From Perkinsus olseni (taxonomy: Eukaryota; Perkinsozoa; Perkinsida): a stretch of 47,505 nucleotides of DNA. The position numbers and the translations under genes are program-made. The notes below the pieces were generated by a model. The model worked only from the letters and a program-made list of their open reading frames with translations. It was not told the origin of the DNA and did no database searches. Positions 10,840 through 20,529 of this stretch are shown here, in pieces; the first letter of the stretch is position 1, and every line of letters begins with the position of its first letter. The stretch is taken from the NCBI GenBank assembly GCA_013115125.1, contig JABANN010000248.1, positions 1 to 47,505 on the forward strand. Direction: 5' to 3'.

Positions 10840-12230
10840 ATGGCGGCCTCCGTACAGCAGCAGTCGACGGGTATACATCAAGAATGCGCGGACGATGACA
10901 TGACACCTGCTGACTTGAAGATAATACTACTTGGTAGGACTTGGCTGAAGGGGAGGACTTGGCTGAAGAGCAGTCCCTCCGTGGCGGAGATGGCGAGTTG
11001 ACGAAACGCTCTACAACCGTGGGCGTTGTGTCTTTAGGTGATTCAGCGTCGGGAAAGAGCAAGCTAGTTGAACGGTTCCTGCTGGACGACTATAATCCGC
11101 GGCAACTATCAACTTACGCTGTGAACCTTTTTCGTTATTCCACTACCACGGAAGGTAGTACAATCTCGTGGCGCGGCGAAGGGTTGTGGCGCTTCAGATG
11201 GTCGTCAATGGAAAGTTGACCTGTGGGACACTGCGGGACAGGAACAGTTCAATAAACTCCATCCGAGCTACTATTACAAAGCAAATGCGGCTATACTGGT
11301 CTTCGACATCACCAGGAAAATCACCTACAAACATCTGTAGTGTTGGTGGGCCGTGCTGCTGATTGAAAACGCCTAAGATCCCAGCTTGACTCCTGCTCGT
11401 CTTAGCGAGTGAGGGCAGCTCACTCGCGAATTGGCTTGTTTCATTTCCGCATTTCACGATGGCTCTGTGGCACAGAGTCTGTGCTCTTCTCTCGTCTCAT
11501 TGCCCCTATACATGGAAGCAGCAATGTACAAGGCTAGCGTCAAAGAAGAATTTCCCATCTTCTCATTTTCGCCCTTCTTTTCGTTCACGATCGACTGGCG
11601 GGGCAACGGAGATGCACAACTGTCTTAGACCTCATCACCGCGGAATTCTCTGTGGCTCGCGTATTTCCTGTCCTGATATCATGATTCCCTCTCACACATC
11701 CCTCGATGTAAGATTCTTGGCCATGTCAGCCAAGACTGGTTCTCCGAACTCCGCCAGCATGTTGAAGATGTGCCGGCGATATGTGTGGCGAATAAGATCG
11801 ATATCGACATGACGGTCACCGAGGTGATGATACTCTCGACCTCAGCTCCAACCGGAATCCTTCTTCAGCGTAATTTCGCATTCCCGGCTCGCCACAAGCT
11901 GCCCTTTTATTTCGTCAGTGCGAGCAATGGCACCAACGTTGTGAAGGTGAGGGGGTATCTTTGGACACGCGTGCAGAGATCAATCGATGTCGACCTATCA
12001 GGGGATTCCTACGATTTTGCATTTCTTCGTAGGTTTTCAGAGAGGCTCTCAAACTAGCGGTGGCGAACAAGGAGTGTCCGCCCGATGAGGTAGTGGAGGG
12101 GCGGAGCGAAGCGTTTTATCCGCGGAAAAGAGATCCATACCACAATAGAGGGGAATCTTCTGAACTCGTTTAGGTCCTCGATGAAATATACAGACTCTTG
12201 AAGGCAGATGATAATAATGCTGCTGCATGA
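10840..12230 (+). CDS. RABL2: Rab-like GTPase RABL2
   Basis: Predicted 208-aa small GTPase. RABL2 docks at the ciliary base and starts trains of intraflagellar transport. Exons 10840-10933, 11038-11154, 11198-11336, 11730-11814, 11869-11946, 12033-12089 and 12174-12230 read through. The P-loop is LGDSASGKSK, followed by RABL2-typical LVERFL and QLSTYAV. Switch II is DLWDTAGQEQF; then come SYYYKANAAILVFDITRKITY, base-binding ANKID and SASNGTNVVKVFREALKLAV. The C-terminus (LDEIYRLLKAD) lacks a prenylation cysteine motif, as in other RABL2 proteins. Intron 4 (54 nt, 11815-11868) is a multiple of three and in frame, so it could be retained as 18 extra residues. The next gene starts 82 bp downstream. 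Confidence 0.92.
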
Positions 12231-12312
12231 CCCCACGTTACACTTCTCCATTCCGCCGTTGGTGTTGAGAGTTGGGACCGTCGTCAATTCCTTCACAGTT
12301 GGTTTTTTCGCG

Positions 12313-15300
12313 ATGCGTCTTTTTTCTCTTCTACTGGTCTGTACGGCTATCCAGCCATCACAAGCCTTCATAGAGGATATTCTCAACCAAGCGTTCGGAG
12401 GCGCTGGCGGAGGGGGAGGGGGAGGCTTCCAATTTCAATTTGGTGGTAGTAATTAGCATCAACGGGCTCTCGAGGGGCTATGGGCGAACGTTGATAGGGG
12501 CGGCGAGCGCCGTAGATTCCACCGGATTGTTTGAGGATCATCGTTGATCGAAGTATATATTCGCGTCGCTCCGCTGTAATTAGGTGGAGGTTTTCATCAG
12601 CCGCAACAACCTCGGTACAAGCCGGTTAAGTTCCCTAAGGGGGTGACTTCGAAGATACACAAATCGATGGAGTGGATGAAAGGAACGGAGTGGATGTGGA
12701 ACGAGTGAGTCGAATAGTTTTCACCCATTTTTGCAATTCCGTTCTGACCAGTCCCAAGCCGATCGTAAGGTGAGGACTCGAGCGTCTATAGGTCGTTATA
12801 GGTTTAAGAAATTCTATAAACGGGACCAGTTCGTGCAACTCACAAATCCAAATTTTTAGCATGTTTTCTGTGTAAACTTTTATCCAACCCCACGATGGAG
12901 CGCACATCTGCAACGATGAGCTAAGATACTCTTTTTCTCGGCTGTGCGTCACAGTCATCCAACCGACCCTTCCACCGTGCTGTGAGCTACTCTGTGTCAA
13001 GTTCTATGGCTAGGGTGTGGGTCTGCTCATGAATCGGTTTCGCCAGCGGTGGCGTTGGTACGGCGATCGCTCTCACGTCCGAATGCCTGTCTGGTCGTTA
13101 CTGGTATTCGGTCGGTGATGTTTCAGTTGGGAGAAGGTTCGCTTCCAGTCGGATGGGATTTTTGTGGCCCCGACTGAGGAGTGCCATCAGCCCCAGGCTA
13201 AACAATGTAAATGGAGCGCTGATAAAGACGGGAATATTTATATAATGTGGGGGAAGTAAGTTACGGATGGAGTGGTATGGAAGCTTCAATAAACGGCGAA
13301 TGATCCTGTCTGTGCCCAATCTGATTTGATCGGAAAGTGCAATAGTTGAGGCGGAGAATTTAAACGAGGCATTTGTTACGAAGCGATTAGTTAATACCAT
13401 AACATTCGTAAATTATTGGTTTCTATCGGAGCTGGTTTCCCGCAGGAAGTCTGGGCTACACGAGGTGAAGGCTGATCACATGCCAGACGTGAATGATGAT
13501 GATTTCGAGTTGGAGTTGCCCAATGTACGGAGTGCGCGCATGGCTTAACGATAGGGCCTGTTGTTCGGCATTCGAGAGGTCCTTGGTTCAATCCCCGGCC
13601 CCTCCACTTTCAGATCTCCTTGAGCGGAAAGAGGAAGCGAGACGGTGCTCCCCTTCATGCAGAGTTCGTCCAGGTTTTCGATACAGAAATACAGGATGCC
13701 CGGAGAGATCTGTAGGACCGTTTTCTTTCATAATCGATCGAGATGGCGCGCGCTACTTGCACTCTCTCTAAGATACGGAGATCTAGGCTTGGAGCCGGGG
13801 GCAGATGTGAGTACGGTGAAGAAAGCGTTCAGGAAAATGTCTATTAAATATCACCCGGACAAGACCGGAAATGGTGAGTGTCGGATGCGGGGATCGAACC
13901 GGGGTCGTCATCGGGGAGAGCGCGTCGGTTGCAGATCCGACAGCACATCGCAAATTCACGCGGATAGGAGAGGCTAATGAGATATTATCGGATCCGGTAG
14001 TATCCAAATCGATCATCGGGGCGCGCGCGATCGTTCTGCATCTGCAGGCCAAGAAATTCCTATACGACATGGGAGGCATGGAGTCAGTGAGAGCCATGGA
14101 GAAGGGGGACATACCGCGAGGCGAAGATGGTCATGTCACCTACCCAGTACCGCTGGAGAAGCTGTAAGGGTCTTCAAGAAGTACGTTGAGGAATTGCGAG
14201 AGAGCAAGATTTTCAGGTATACTGGTTCTAAGGAGCATGTGAGGATCAATCGTCGTGTGGTCTGCACTGGATGCCGACAAAAACCGGATCTCGAGAAGTG
14301 CCGAGGGTGCGGGAAGTGCCCGGATGAGGTTAAGATGGTCCAACAGCAGGTGGGTGGATATCTAAGGGTATCTTCAAATCTTCGCTGTGCGTAAATTGGA
14401 TGAGAGTCACGATGTGTGGATCAGGTCGGGCCTGGGTTCTTCGTTCAACAACAGCAACAAGTGCCGAGTCGGGAGAGATGCAAAAATGAGGATACTGAGC
14501 TCGACCTCAACATCGAGAAGGGGATGATGGATGGCGAGCAGGTGGGGGAGGATACTCCGTATGAATCACAGGGAATGGAGGTTGTTATTACCCTCTGTGG
14601 TTTGGCAGTATTTTTCGTCATTTTGGCGTTCTCTGAGTGGTCGTTGTATTCGGTAGGATGGCCTGTGGACTCTCTCGAAATCACACAGTAAAGCTGGATG
14701 GTGGAGGGTTCTTGCTCGGTATTATGTGCCGCATGCTTCAGTCAATTTCTCAATCACCCCATTAGCACGCACGAGTGCTTCCATTTTGCGTGACAAGTTC
14801 GAGCGACAAATTTGAATTGAAATATCTTTCTCGTGCTTTCAGGTTGTTTTCGAGGGAATGGCTGAACAGCGTCCAGGACAGATCCCCGGTAATTTAATAT
14901 TTACCATCAAACAGACCAGCGACCAGAGGTTCATGCGAGAGAACGGATACGATTTGCGGACGGCAACGCAGATACCCCTGAAAGAAGCCCTTCTGGGCTT
15001 TGACAGGTCCATGGCCCACTTAGACGGCCATCAGGTGACGCAACGGATTCAGTGGTTCGCAAAGATGAGTTTCCTAGGTGCGCTTGGTGAAGCAGCCGGG
15101 TGAGGTCTGTCAACCTTTTGAGGTTATGAAGATCCCTGGGGAGGGGATGCCCCATAAAGTGGAGGGCGGCGGCCATAGTGACTACGGAGACTTATATGTA
15201 ACGCCGCTTCGCTCCGCTCTGTTTTTGGTGATCATGGTGGATTCTATCAGGTTAAGATGAATGTTAAATTCCCGGAGTCGTTGACGGATGCACAACGAGA

Positions 15301-15340
15301 GGCCATCGATAAGCTCTTCCCCGCCGAGGAAACTCAATAG
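12313..15340 (+). CDS. J-domain co-chaperone of the secretory pathway
   Basis: Predicted 496-aa DnaJ-family protein. It starts with a signal peptide (MRLFSLLLVCTAIQPSQA) and then a Gly-rich GGAGGGGGGGFQFQFGG. An uncommon N-terminal region follows (MEWMKGTEWMWND, EKVRFQSDGIFVAPTEEC, CKWSADKDGNIYIMWG). The J domain sits in the middle, at about residues 210-270 (YHPDKTGN with HPD, EANEILSDP). A reduced Cys-rich region (VVCTGCR, CRGCGKCP) and C-terminal substrate domains (HLDGHQ, IPGEGMP, GDLYVKMNVKFP) follow. Thirteen exons: 12313-12445, 12584-12704, 13127-13255, 13446-13524, 13614-13711, 13773-13873, 13935-13996, 14048-14163, 14217-14349, 14425-14541, 14843-15034, 15078-15197, 15251-15340. J proteins stimulate Hsp70; the signal peptide points to the ER. 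No KDEL-type end is present. Introns 4 and 6 are tRNA-like elements. Confidence 0.92.
13256..13445 (+). repeat. J-protein intron 3 with shared AGTTACG 5' end
   Basis: The 190-nt intron begins GTAAGTTACGGATGGAGTGG then TATGG. The first 24 nt are shared, with two or three changes, with an intron of CEP104 (28919) and, more loosely, one of gamma-tubulin (42177). Confidence 0.7.
13525..13613 (+). repeat. J-protein intron 4 is a tRNA-like element (sense)
   Basis: The 89-nt intron starts GTACGGAGTG and ends CCACTTTCAG. An A-box-like TGGCTTAACGATAGG and a B-box-like GGTTCAATCCC are spaced as in a tRNA, and GAGAGGTCCT precedes the B box as in the other copies. Exon borders (ELELPN / ISLSGKRK) keep the frame. 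Confidence 0.8.
13874..13934 (+). repeat. J-protein intron 6 is a tRNA-like element (antisense)
   Basis: This 61-nt GT-AG intron interrupts the J domain between YHPDKTGN and DPTAHRKF. It holds GCGGGGATCGAACCGGGGTC, the reverse complement of a tRNA T-arm/B box. Nearly the same 20-mer occurs in gamma-tubulin intron 40437-40488. Confidence 0.8.
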
Positions 15341-15737
15341 CATTTTTTTCAACATCCGTTTTGGTCAGCATCCGCCGTTCTCCCATCCGAGTCGAGTTCG
15401 GCAGTCGGTGGACATACTGACCAGTACCTCAGCGCGCCCGACTTGCAAGTGCCGTGCGAGTATAAAACTCCAGGGAATATCCACTCGCTACAACTCATGC
15501 CCTGCGGGGTTTTTGTAGTCGTCTCTCCTCAGTTCTAACTTCGGAACTCGACATGGGGAGTCGGGGGGCCAAGTAAAGAGAGGGCCGCGCGCTGACTTGG
15601 CGCGGATGCGGGCCGCTAGCTAGTATAGCTAATCTGTCTACTTCATCTACCGCGTGCGACGTCGTCACGCTGTCTCCTTCTCAACGATTCCACCACAGTT
15701 TTGAAAGAACATCTCATAAGAAATTGATTGTTTGATA
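15341..15737. other. 397-bp intergenic region
   Basis: No gene is seen between the J-protein stop and the next start. A TATAAAA word lies at 15461, about 280 bp before the next ATG, and may be chance. Confidence 0.4.
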
Positions 15738-16927
15738 ATGTGCTCTGCAGCAGCAGCGGAATCCTTCGTTGAGGGAGTTAGGGAAGTAGAAGAAGCCGGT
15801 CGAAAACCAACAGCCGAATACGTCGCGACGCTGAACGGTCCAATGGTTTTCAGAGGACTCGCGAAGAGTATTAAAGATGACTTTAGTGGAGACAAACTTG
15901 TGAAGGAGTTCGGCGACGAGAATATTGCACTGAGTTTGTCGATTGAGGAACGCAGCGACAAGCCGACTAGCAAGTCTTGGACGAGCATGCGGAAGTACGT
16001 CGAGGGAGACGTGAAGGGGTACATCAAGCAACTACCGGTACCTCAGAATTTAGCTGACAAATTTCAACCGATTTTGGACGCCACGTTTTGTCGGCATCGG
16101 AAGGACACTCTGTACATGTGGGTCGGTCGAGCCTCTACTGTCACGGCCACTGGGGTTCACTCGGATGATGAGGATAATATCCTAGTACAGCTGCAAGGCG
16201 TTAAGAGGGTGGTCTTATTTCCGCCGGACGCTGGTGAGGCGGTGTATGTTAATGACAAGTATGATGATGGCACTCGGTGTTGCGATGCTGATGTTTACGC
16301 TCAAAATTGGAGGGGCAAGTGGCCGAAGCTGGCGGGAGTTCAGAAGGCGGCCTTGAAGGTGACACTAGGGGAAGGTAAGTCGGCCGAATGCTGGGTCGTT
16401 TGAGGATGGCCATGCCTGCCTTCAGGTGATGTTTTGTATTTTCCTCGGAATTGGTATCATGATGTGAGGATTTTACCCGAGGACAACATCGACCGGAAAA
16501 GTGGCGCAATCGACCTGTCAGTGAGCGTGAACGTCTTCTCAACGTGGTGGCCGAGGTATATGGTGGAAGAGGTGAGTGGCGTGCCGCCGAGGACTCCCCT
16601 TGATCGTCCATGCAGGCTCGGCGATCATTCTTCCGGAGCCTCCACAACGCAGGCTGGTACAAGGCTGATAACTGTGTTTGTCATCGGTCCTCTTGAAGGC
16701 GGAATCATTGACTGTCCTTTCTCGTGCAGTATTTTCAAATTGATGTGGTGGCGCTGTGTTGTTGGGCGGATGTTAGTACGGTGCGACTACTGGCCGATTT
16801 ACAACTCCACGAGGGAGATAAAGACACGAGCATTGGTATCGCTGAGTCGACCCTTGGCCACAACGTCTGCCAGGACTCCCCATCAACAATACATCAAAGA
16901 CGATTGCTACACACTCGGGCGACGTGA
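15738..16927 (+). CDS. JmjC/cupin-8 oxygenase, TYW5-like
   Basis: Predicted Fe(II)/2-oxoglutarate-dependent hydroxylase of the cupin-8/JmjC group. The closest pattern I recall is TYW5 (tRNA hydroxywybutosine synthesis). Exon 1 (15738-16374) begins MCSAAAAESFVEGV and carries the first metal ligands in ATGVHSDDEDNILVQLQGVKRVVLFPP (HSD = HxD). Exon 2 (16426-16571) supplies the distal histidine in DVLYFPRNWYHDV and then VSVNVFSTWWPRYM. Exon 3 is 16616-16675 (FFRSLHNAGWYKADNC). The last exon, from 16730, is open to a stop at 16927 but its end is unsure, because a better repeat-like frame overlaps it. Introns are 51, 44 and 54 nt. The substrate cannot be deduced. Confidence 0.75.
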
Positions 16928-17457
16928 CGACCTAAAAGAGTTCCAGAAACTCACCAACCGTGGCCGCATGAACAGCCCCGCAATACCCGGCTATGCGTGC
17001 ATGGGGAGAGCGTCGACGAAAAGGGGCCTCACTTCAGGGCTGGCCTCCATCTTTGGCGAATCAGTGGCCCCGCTGGACTCACAGCTCCGTACGTTATTCC
17101 GATGATAGGGCCGAGGAGGGAGACGGTGGTGATGGGCAGGGGAGGATACTGCCCTCCCAGCTGCTCTCTGTTGGTGTTTATGTTAACTCAGCCGATGCGA
17201 ACCTTCCTACTGGGGTATTGAGGCCAAGCGTGAGCGTACGGTCGAAGGTGGATGGAGTGATTGCCGCTGATCTAACTATCCGCGTGCGAGGTGGGGCGAC
17301 TACCATCCCCGACCTCATCTTTGTACGGCCCTTCTTTGGAGTGGAGGCGAAGACGCCCCTTCAAGAAAGTATCGAAAATGACTGCTACTCACTGGGACAG
17401 CACGATGACGTAAAGAAGTACCAAAAAGTCAATTCTCGGCGAATAAAGAACTGTTAA
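16860..17457 (+). CDS. possible tandem-repeat protein, model unresolved
   Basis: Two diverged copies of one motif are visible on the plus strand: KDDCYTLGRRDDLKEFQKLT (about 16894) and ENDCYSLGQHDDVKKYQKVN (about 17368). The second follows a long open frame (VGVYVNSADANLPTGVLRPS onward) that ends at 17457. The copies differ more at the DNA level than in the shared residue pattern, which argues for protein selection. Start, splicing and relation to the upstream TYW5-like gene are not resolved. No family is recognised. Confidence 0.35.
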
Positions 17458-18718
17458 GCGGCTACCACCCCAATCTGTGTCCATCGCAGCGGCATTGACG
17501 TTAATGCGGATTATGCAAAAGCCAGGCTCTTTAGGGGTCGGGTAGGATACCACCCACAACGTCAGTTATAATAGAGGGGAGGTGCGCAATACCGAGCGAT
17601 CAGCATGTAGTTGTGATGAGCACTTATCGGTAGGATGTTTCCCAGAGGAGACGTGAACGCCCACGGCACTCTAAGACATGGTCGGAGGCGGCCCTCAGAG
17701 ACGACGAAGCCCCTCACTCATCTTGACAGTACATTACGGCTCACTGGAAGAGTTCGATGATTTCAGCATGGGCGTTGTTAGATTTCCAATCGGGTTGGGT
17801 GATCACCTCTGGGAAGATGATATCAGAGCTGTGGTATGAATCAAGCGTAGAGCTGAGTATGAAATCAAGCTGGAACTTGAAAGATCCCGAGTGGACACCG
17901 GTAGGAAACGTATTTCCATTGAAGACCACACGCGCTCTGGACCACACCCAAGAGCCACCGAGACGGTCGGTATGGTTACTCAAGACGGACATCGAGCCCT
18001 CGGCAGTCTCGGCCGCTCGATTGACCTCGACCCACGTCCGATTGCTGCACCTAGCTGGCCGACAGCGGCTACGCACAAGCGTGATAGATATGAGGAGGCA
18101 ATGGATCTTTCCAGGCGGGGACCGAGTGATTCTTCTTTCACTGTGATGGCGGATACTAGCAAGGAAGCTGAACAGAGGAGCGGCCGTAAAAGGCCGAGGA
18201 AACAGAGCAAACCTCGACGGTTATCGGAGAGCGATAGGAGAGAGGCTGATCTAAGAGAAGATGACTGGGCTACATTCTGAGGTGTGCATGAAAGTTGTTG
18301 AGGATTTGGTATTGGGTTGAGTATCGTGTTCTTGGCCTTGGTCTCCGTCGCGATGTAATCCACTCACACAGCCCCCTCCGACTTTTTTCGTTTAAGGTAT
18401 GAAGATGTCCTTCGCAATCAACCGGGACGTTGAGAACTCAGAGATGAAGGGCCAGCTGTCGTTAAACCAGCGACTGTGAATTTTATTAAGGTAGGATCAA
18501 GGCCCCATCGTCGAGCTCACCAGATCGGCACTGATGGCGTTGGCTCGACTGTGCGGGACTACTCACACACAACAGTGACCGTAGAGAAAGCATCGTATTA
18601 CCGCATAAATTATACCAAAAACATTTCACCACCACAACAGTAGCGGCTGATGAGTTGAATATATATAATCGACTACTTGCACTTGACTGTATACTTTAAA
18701 TTGATTATTACTATTCGA
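17458..18718. other. region with coding signal on uncertain strand
   Basis: From 17741 to 18283 there are long open frames on both strands: plus (EYEIKLELERSRVDTGRKRI onward to READLREDDWATF) and minus (SWVWSRARVVFNGNTFPTGV to AHAEIIELFQ). I could not find splice joins that decide between them. The minus frame reads more like a folded domain, the plus frame like a charged nuclear tail. The rest (17458-17740, 18284-18718) shows nothing clear. Confidence 0.3.
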
Positions 18719-20248
18719 TCACCTAGTCGTCGGATCATCACAGACCTCAGCTCCACAGGACTGATCTCCTCCCTTGCAAACAGGGATATCCTTCCACCAT
18801 TTACAATAGGACCCGGGGCCGTTCAGCTCCGTACAGTAGGCATCACACTTGGCATTAGGCATCGAGTGCGCACCGGAAACGACAGGAGCAACAGTAGCGG
18901 CTCTTGGAGAGGACGTAGTGGTAGCAATGACAGGCTCCGTGGGCATCGAGACCCACGCCGGGGTCGTCACAGCTGCAACGCCATCGCAAGCACCGGGGCC
19001 ACAGGGCTGATCTCCACCGTGGCACACGGGCACTGACCTCCACCATTTGCAGTAGGAACCATCACCATTCATGTCCTTACACATCGAGTCGCACTCAGCA
19101 GAGGCCTCAGAGTGTGCTCCTGGGGGCAGCTGTGGGGCCTTGGGGGATGGCCACGTCTCGGACTCACACACGGAGGCATCACCACAAGGCTGATCACCAT
19201 GCTGGCACACGGGGAAGTTCATCCACCATTTACAGTAGGAAGTGGCGTCATTCAAGCTCTGGCACATCTTATCACACTCGGCATGATGCTGACCATCTCC
19301 ACTCGGCAGAGCAGGGGCTTGGCTGATGTTCACAGGCTGTCCGCAGACGTCGAGTGTACCGCAGGGCTGATCACCGTGTTGGCATACAGGGTTAGTGTGC
19401 CACCATTTGCAGAAGGAATTCTCACCATTCAGTTGAACACAGTAAACGTCACAAGTCTTCTGCACGACATCGTCAGGGGAGGTTGGGCTCGATGGCTCCT
19501 CTGGGCCTTCCTTAGGGGGGACGGGATCAACGGGCGGAACCGCAGGGGGACTTCCCGACTTGCAATCAGCATCTCCGCAGGGTTGGTCACCGAACTGGCA
19601 GACAGGGTCCACAAACCACCACTTGCAGAAGGAAGTCTCACCGTTGAGGCTCTTACAGTAGTCATCACACCCAGCGTCACCGCTCCTACCAGAGATCATC
19701 TCAGTGGTCCATGAGGAGGGTGCGGTAGTAATCACAACCGGTACCGAAGTAGCATCAGTGGAAGGCACCTCCCCGCTGCCGCAAGACTGACCTCCACCCG
19801 AGCAAGTACCATCACAGCGACTCGTCGGACCGTTCAGATACTTGCAGTACTCATCCCATTCGGGTGAATACTGTCGTGGCCGCGCCGTGAACTGAGGAGG
19901 ATTGCCGCAAAGTTCCATGCTGCCACACGGCTGATCACCGTACTGGCAGACGGGAGACTCGAACCACCACTTGCAGAAGGAGGCATCACCGTTGAGAACT
20001 TGACAGTAGCTATCGCAGGCCAACCGAAGCCTCTCGGTGTCCTCAGACGGGCTACTGGGGCCAACAGTCGACATCGCAGAAGGCTCGTCACCGCAGGCTT
20101 GGCCACCCTCGGAGCAGACCGTACCGGAGCAGACACTGTCGGGACCGTTGAGGAATTGGCAGTAGTCGTCCCACATACCAGACTCTTGGACTCGACGGGG
20201 GAAAGCGATTGAAGGAGCAAGAATGAGAGAAAAGATGAAGGCTTTCAT
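18719..20248 (-). CDS. secreted protein with eight Cys-rich CKWW repeats
   Basis: This single-exon gene encodes 509 aa. The start at 20248 is chosen because it gives a classical signal peptide (MKAFIFSLILAPSIA); an in-frame ATG at 20281 would bury it. The mature protein is eight tandem modules joined by Pro/Ser/Thr linkers. Six follow the pattern C-D-x2-C-x2-(L/M)-N-x3-S-(F/Y)-C-K-W-W-x3-PVC-x2-GDQ-(P/S)-CG, and two (first and third) are shorter, lacking KWW. Each full module has five conserved cysteines before the next linker, plus an extra C soon after. The pattern resembles small disulfide-rich carbohydrate-binding or wall modules, but I cannot name the family. Location is extracellular or surface. 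It lacks introns, unlike most neighbours. Confidence 0.9.
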   Translation of the reverse strand: MKAFIFSLILAPSIAFPRRVQESGMWDDYCQFLNGPDSVCSGTVCSEGGQACGDEPSAMSTVGPSSPSEDTERLRLACDSYCQVLNGDASFCKWWFESPVCQYGDQPCGSMELCGNPPQFTARPRQYSPEWDEYCKYLNGPTSRCDGTCSGGGQSCGSGEVPSTDATSVPVVITTAPSSWTTEMISGRSGDAGCDDYCKSLNGETSFCKWWFVDPVCQFGDQPCGDADCKSGSPPAVPPVDPVPPKEGPEEPSSPTSPDDVVQKTCDVYCVQLNGENSFCKWWHTNPVCQHGDQPCGTLDVCGQPVNISQAPALPSGDGQHHAECDKMCQSLNDATSYCKWWMNFPVCQHGDQPCGDASVCESETWPSPKAPQLPPGAHSEASAECDSMCKDMNGDGSYCKWWRSVPVCHGGDQPCGPGACDGVAAVTTPAWVSMPTEPVIATTTSSPRAATVAPVVSGAHSMPNAKCDAYCTELNGPGSYCKWWKDIPVCKGGDQSCGAEVCDDPTTR

Positions 20249-20529
20249 GAGTACAAACAGAAGGAAACCTGTGAAGCACAATAGATCCCACCAATGCTAG
20301 TGCGAGTGCTACGACCCTCGTTAGGTAAGAGCATGAAAGACGAAACCGCCGACCTGACTCGGACGGTTTCGAAATGACATTATGATATGTCGCTCGCCTT
20401 AAGGCTGAAGGTGAAACGGTCGGAGACGCCTTCCCAAGAATTGCCAGCAACGACAGGCAGAAAGACAGTGGAGCAAATGTAACAACACAGTGGTAATGGT
20501 ACAGTTAATAATGGACGTTAATACAGGCT
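20249..20529. other. 281-bp spacer between secreted-repeat gene and Argonaute
   Basis: No gene is seen. It holds the promoter of the secreted-repeat gene and the 3' UTR of the Argonaute gene, both on the minus strand. Confidence 0.4.

Noticed and set aside
12313-12456. Separate 48-aa secreted Gly-rich peptide gene
   Set aside because: The frame MRLFSLLL...GGSN ends at a stop only because an intron begins at 12446. Splicing joins it in frame to the J-protein.
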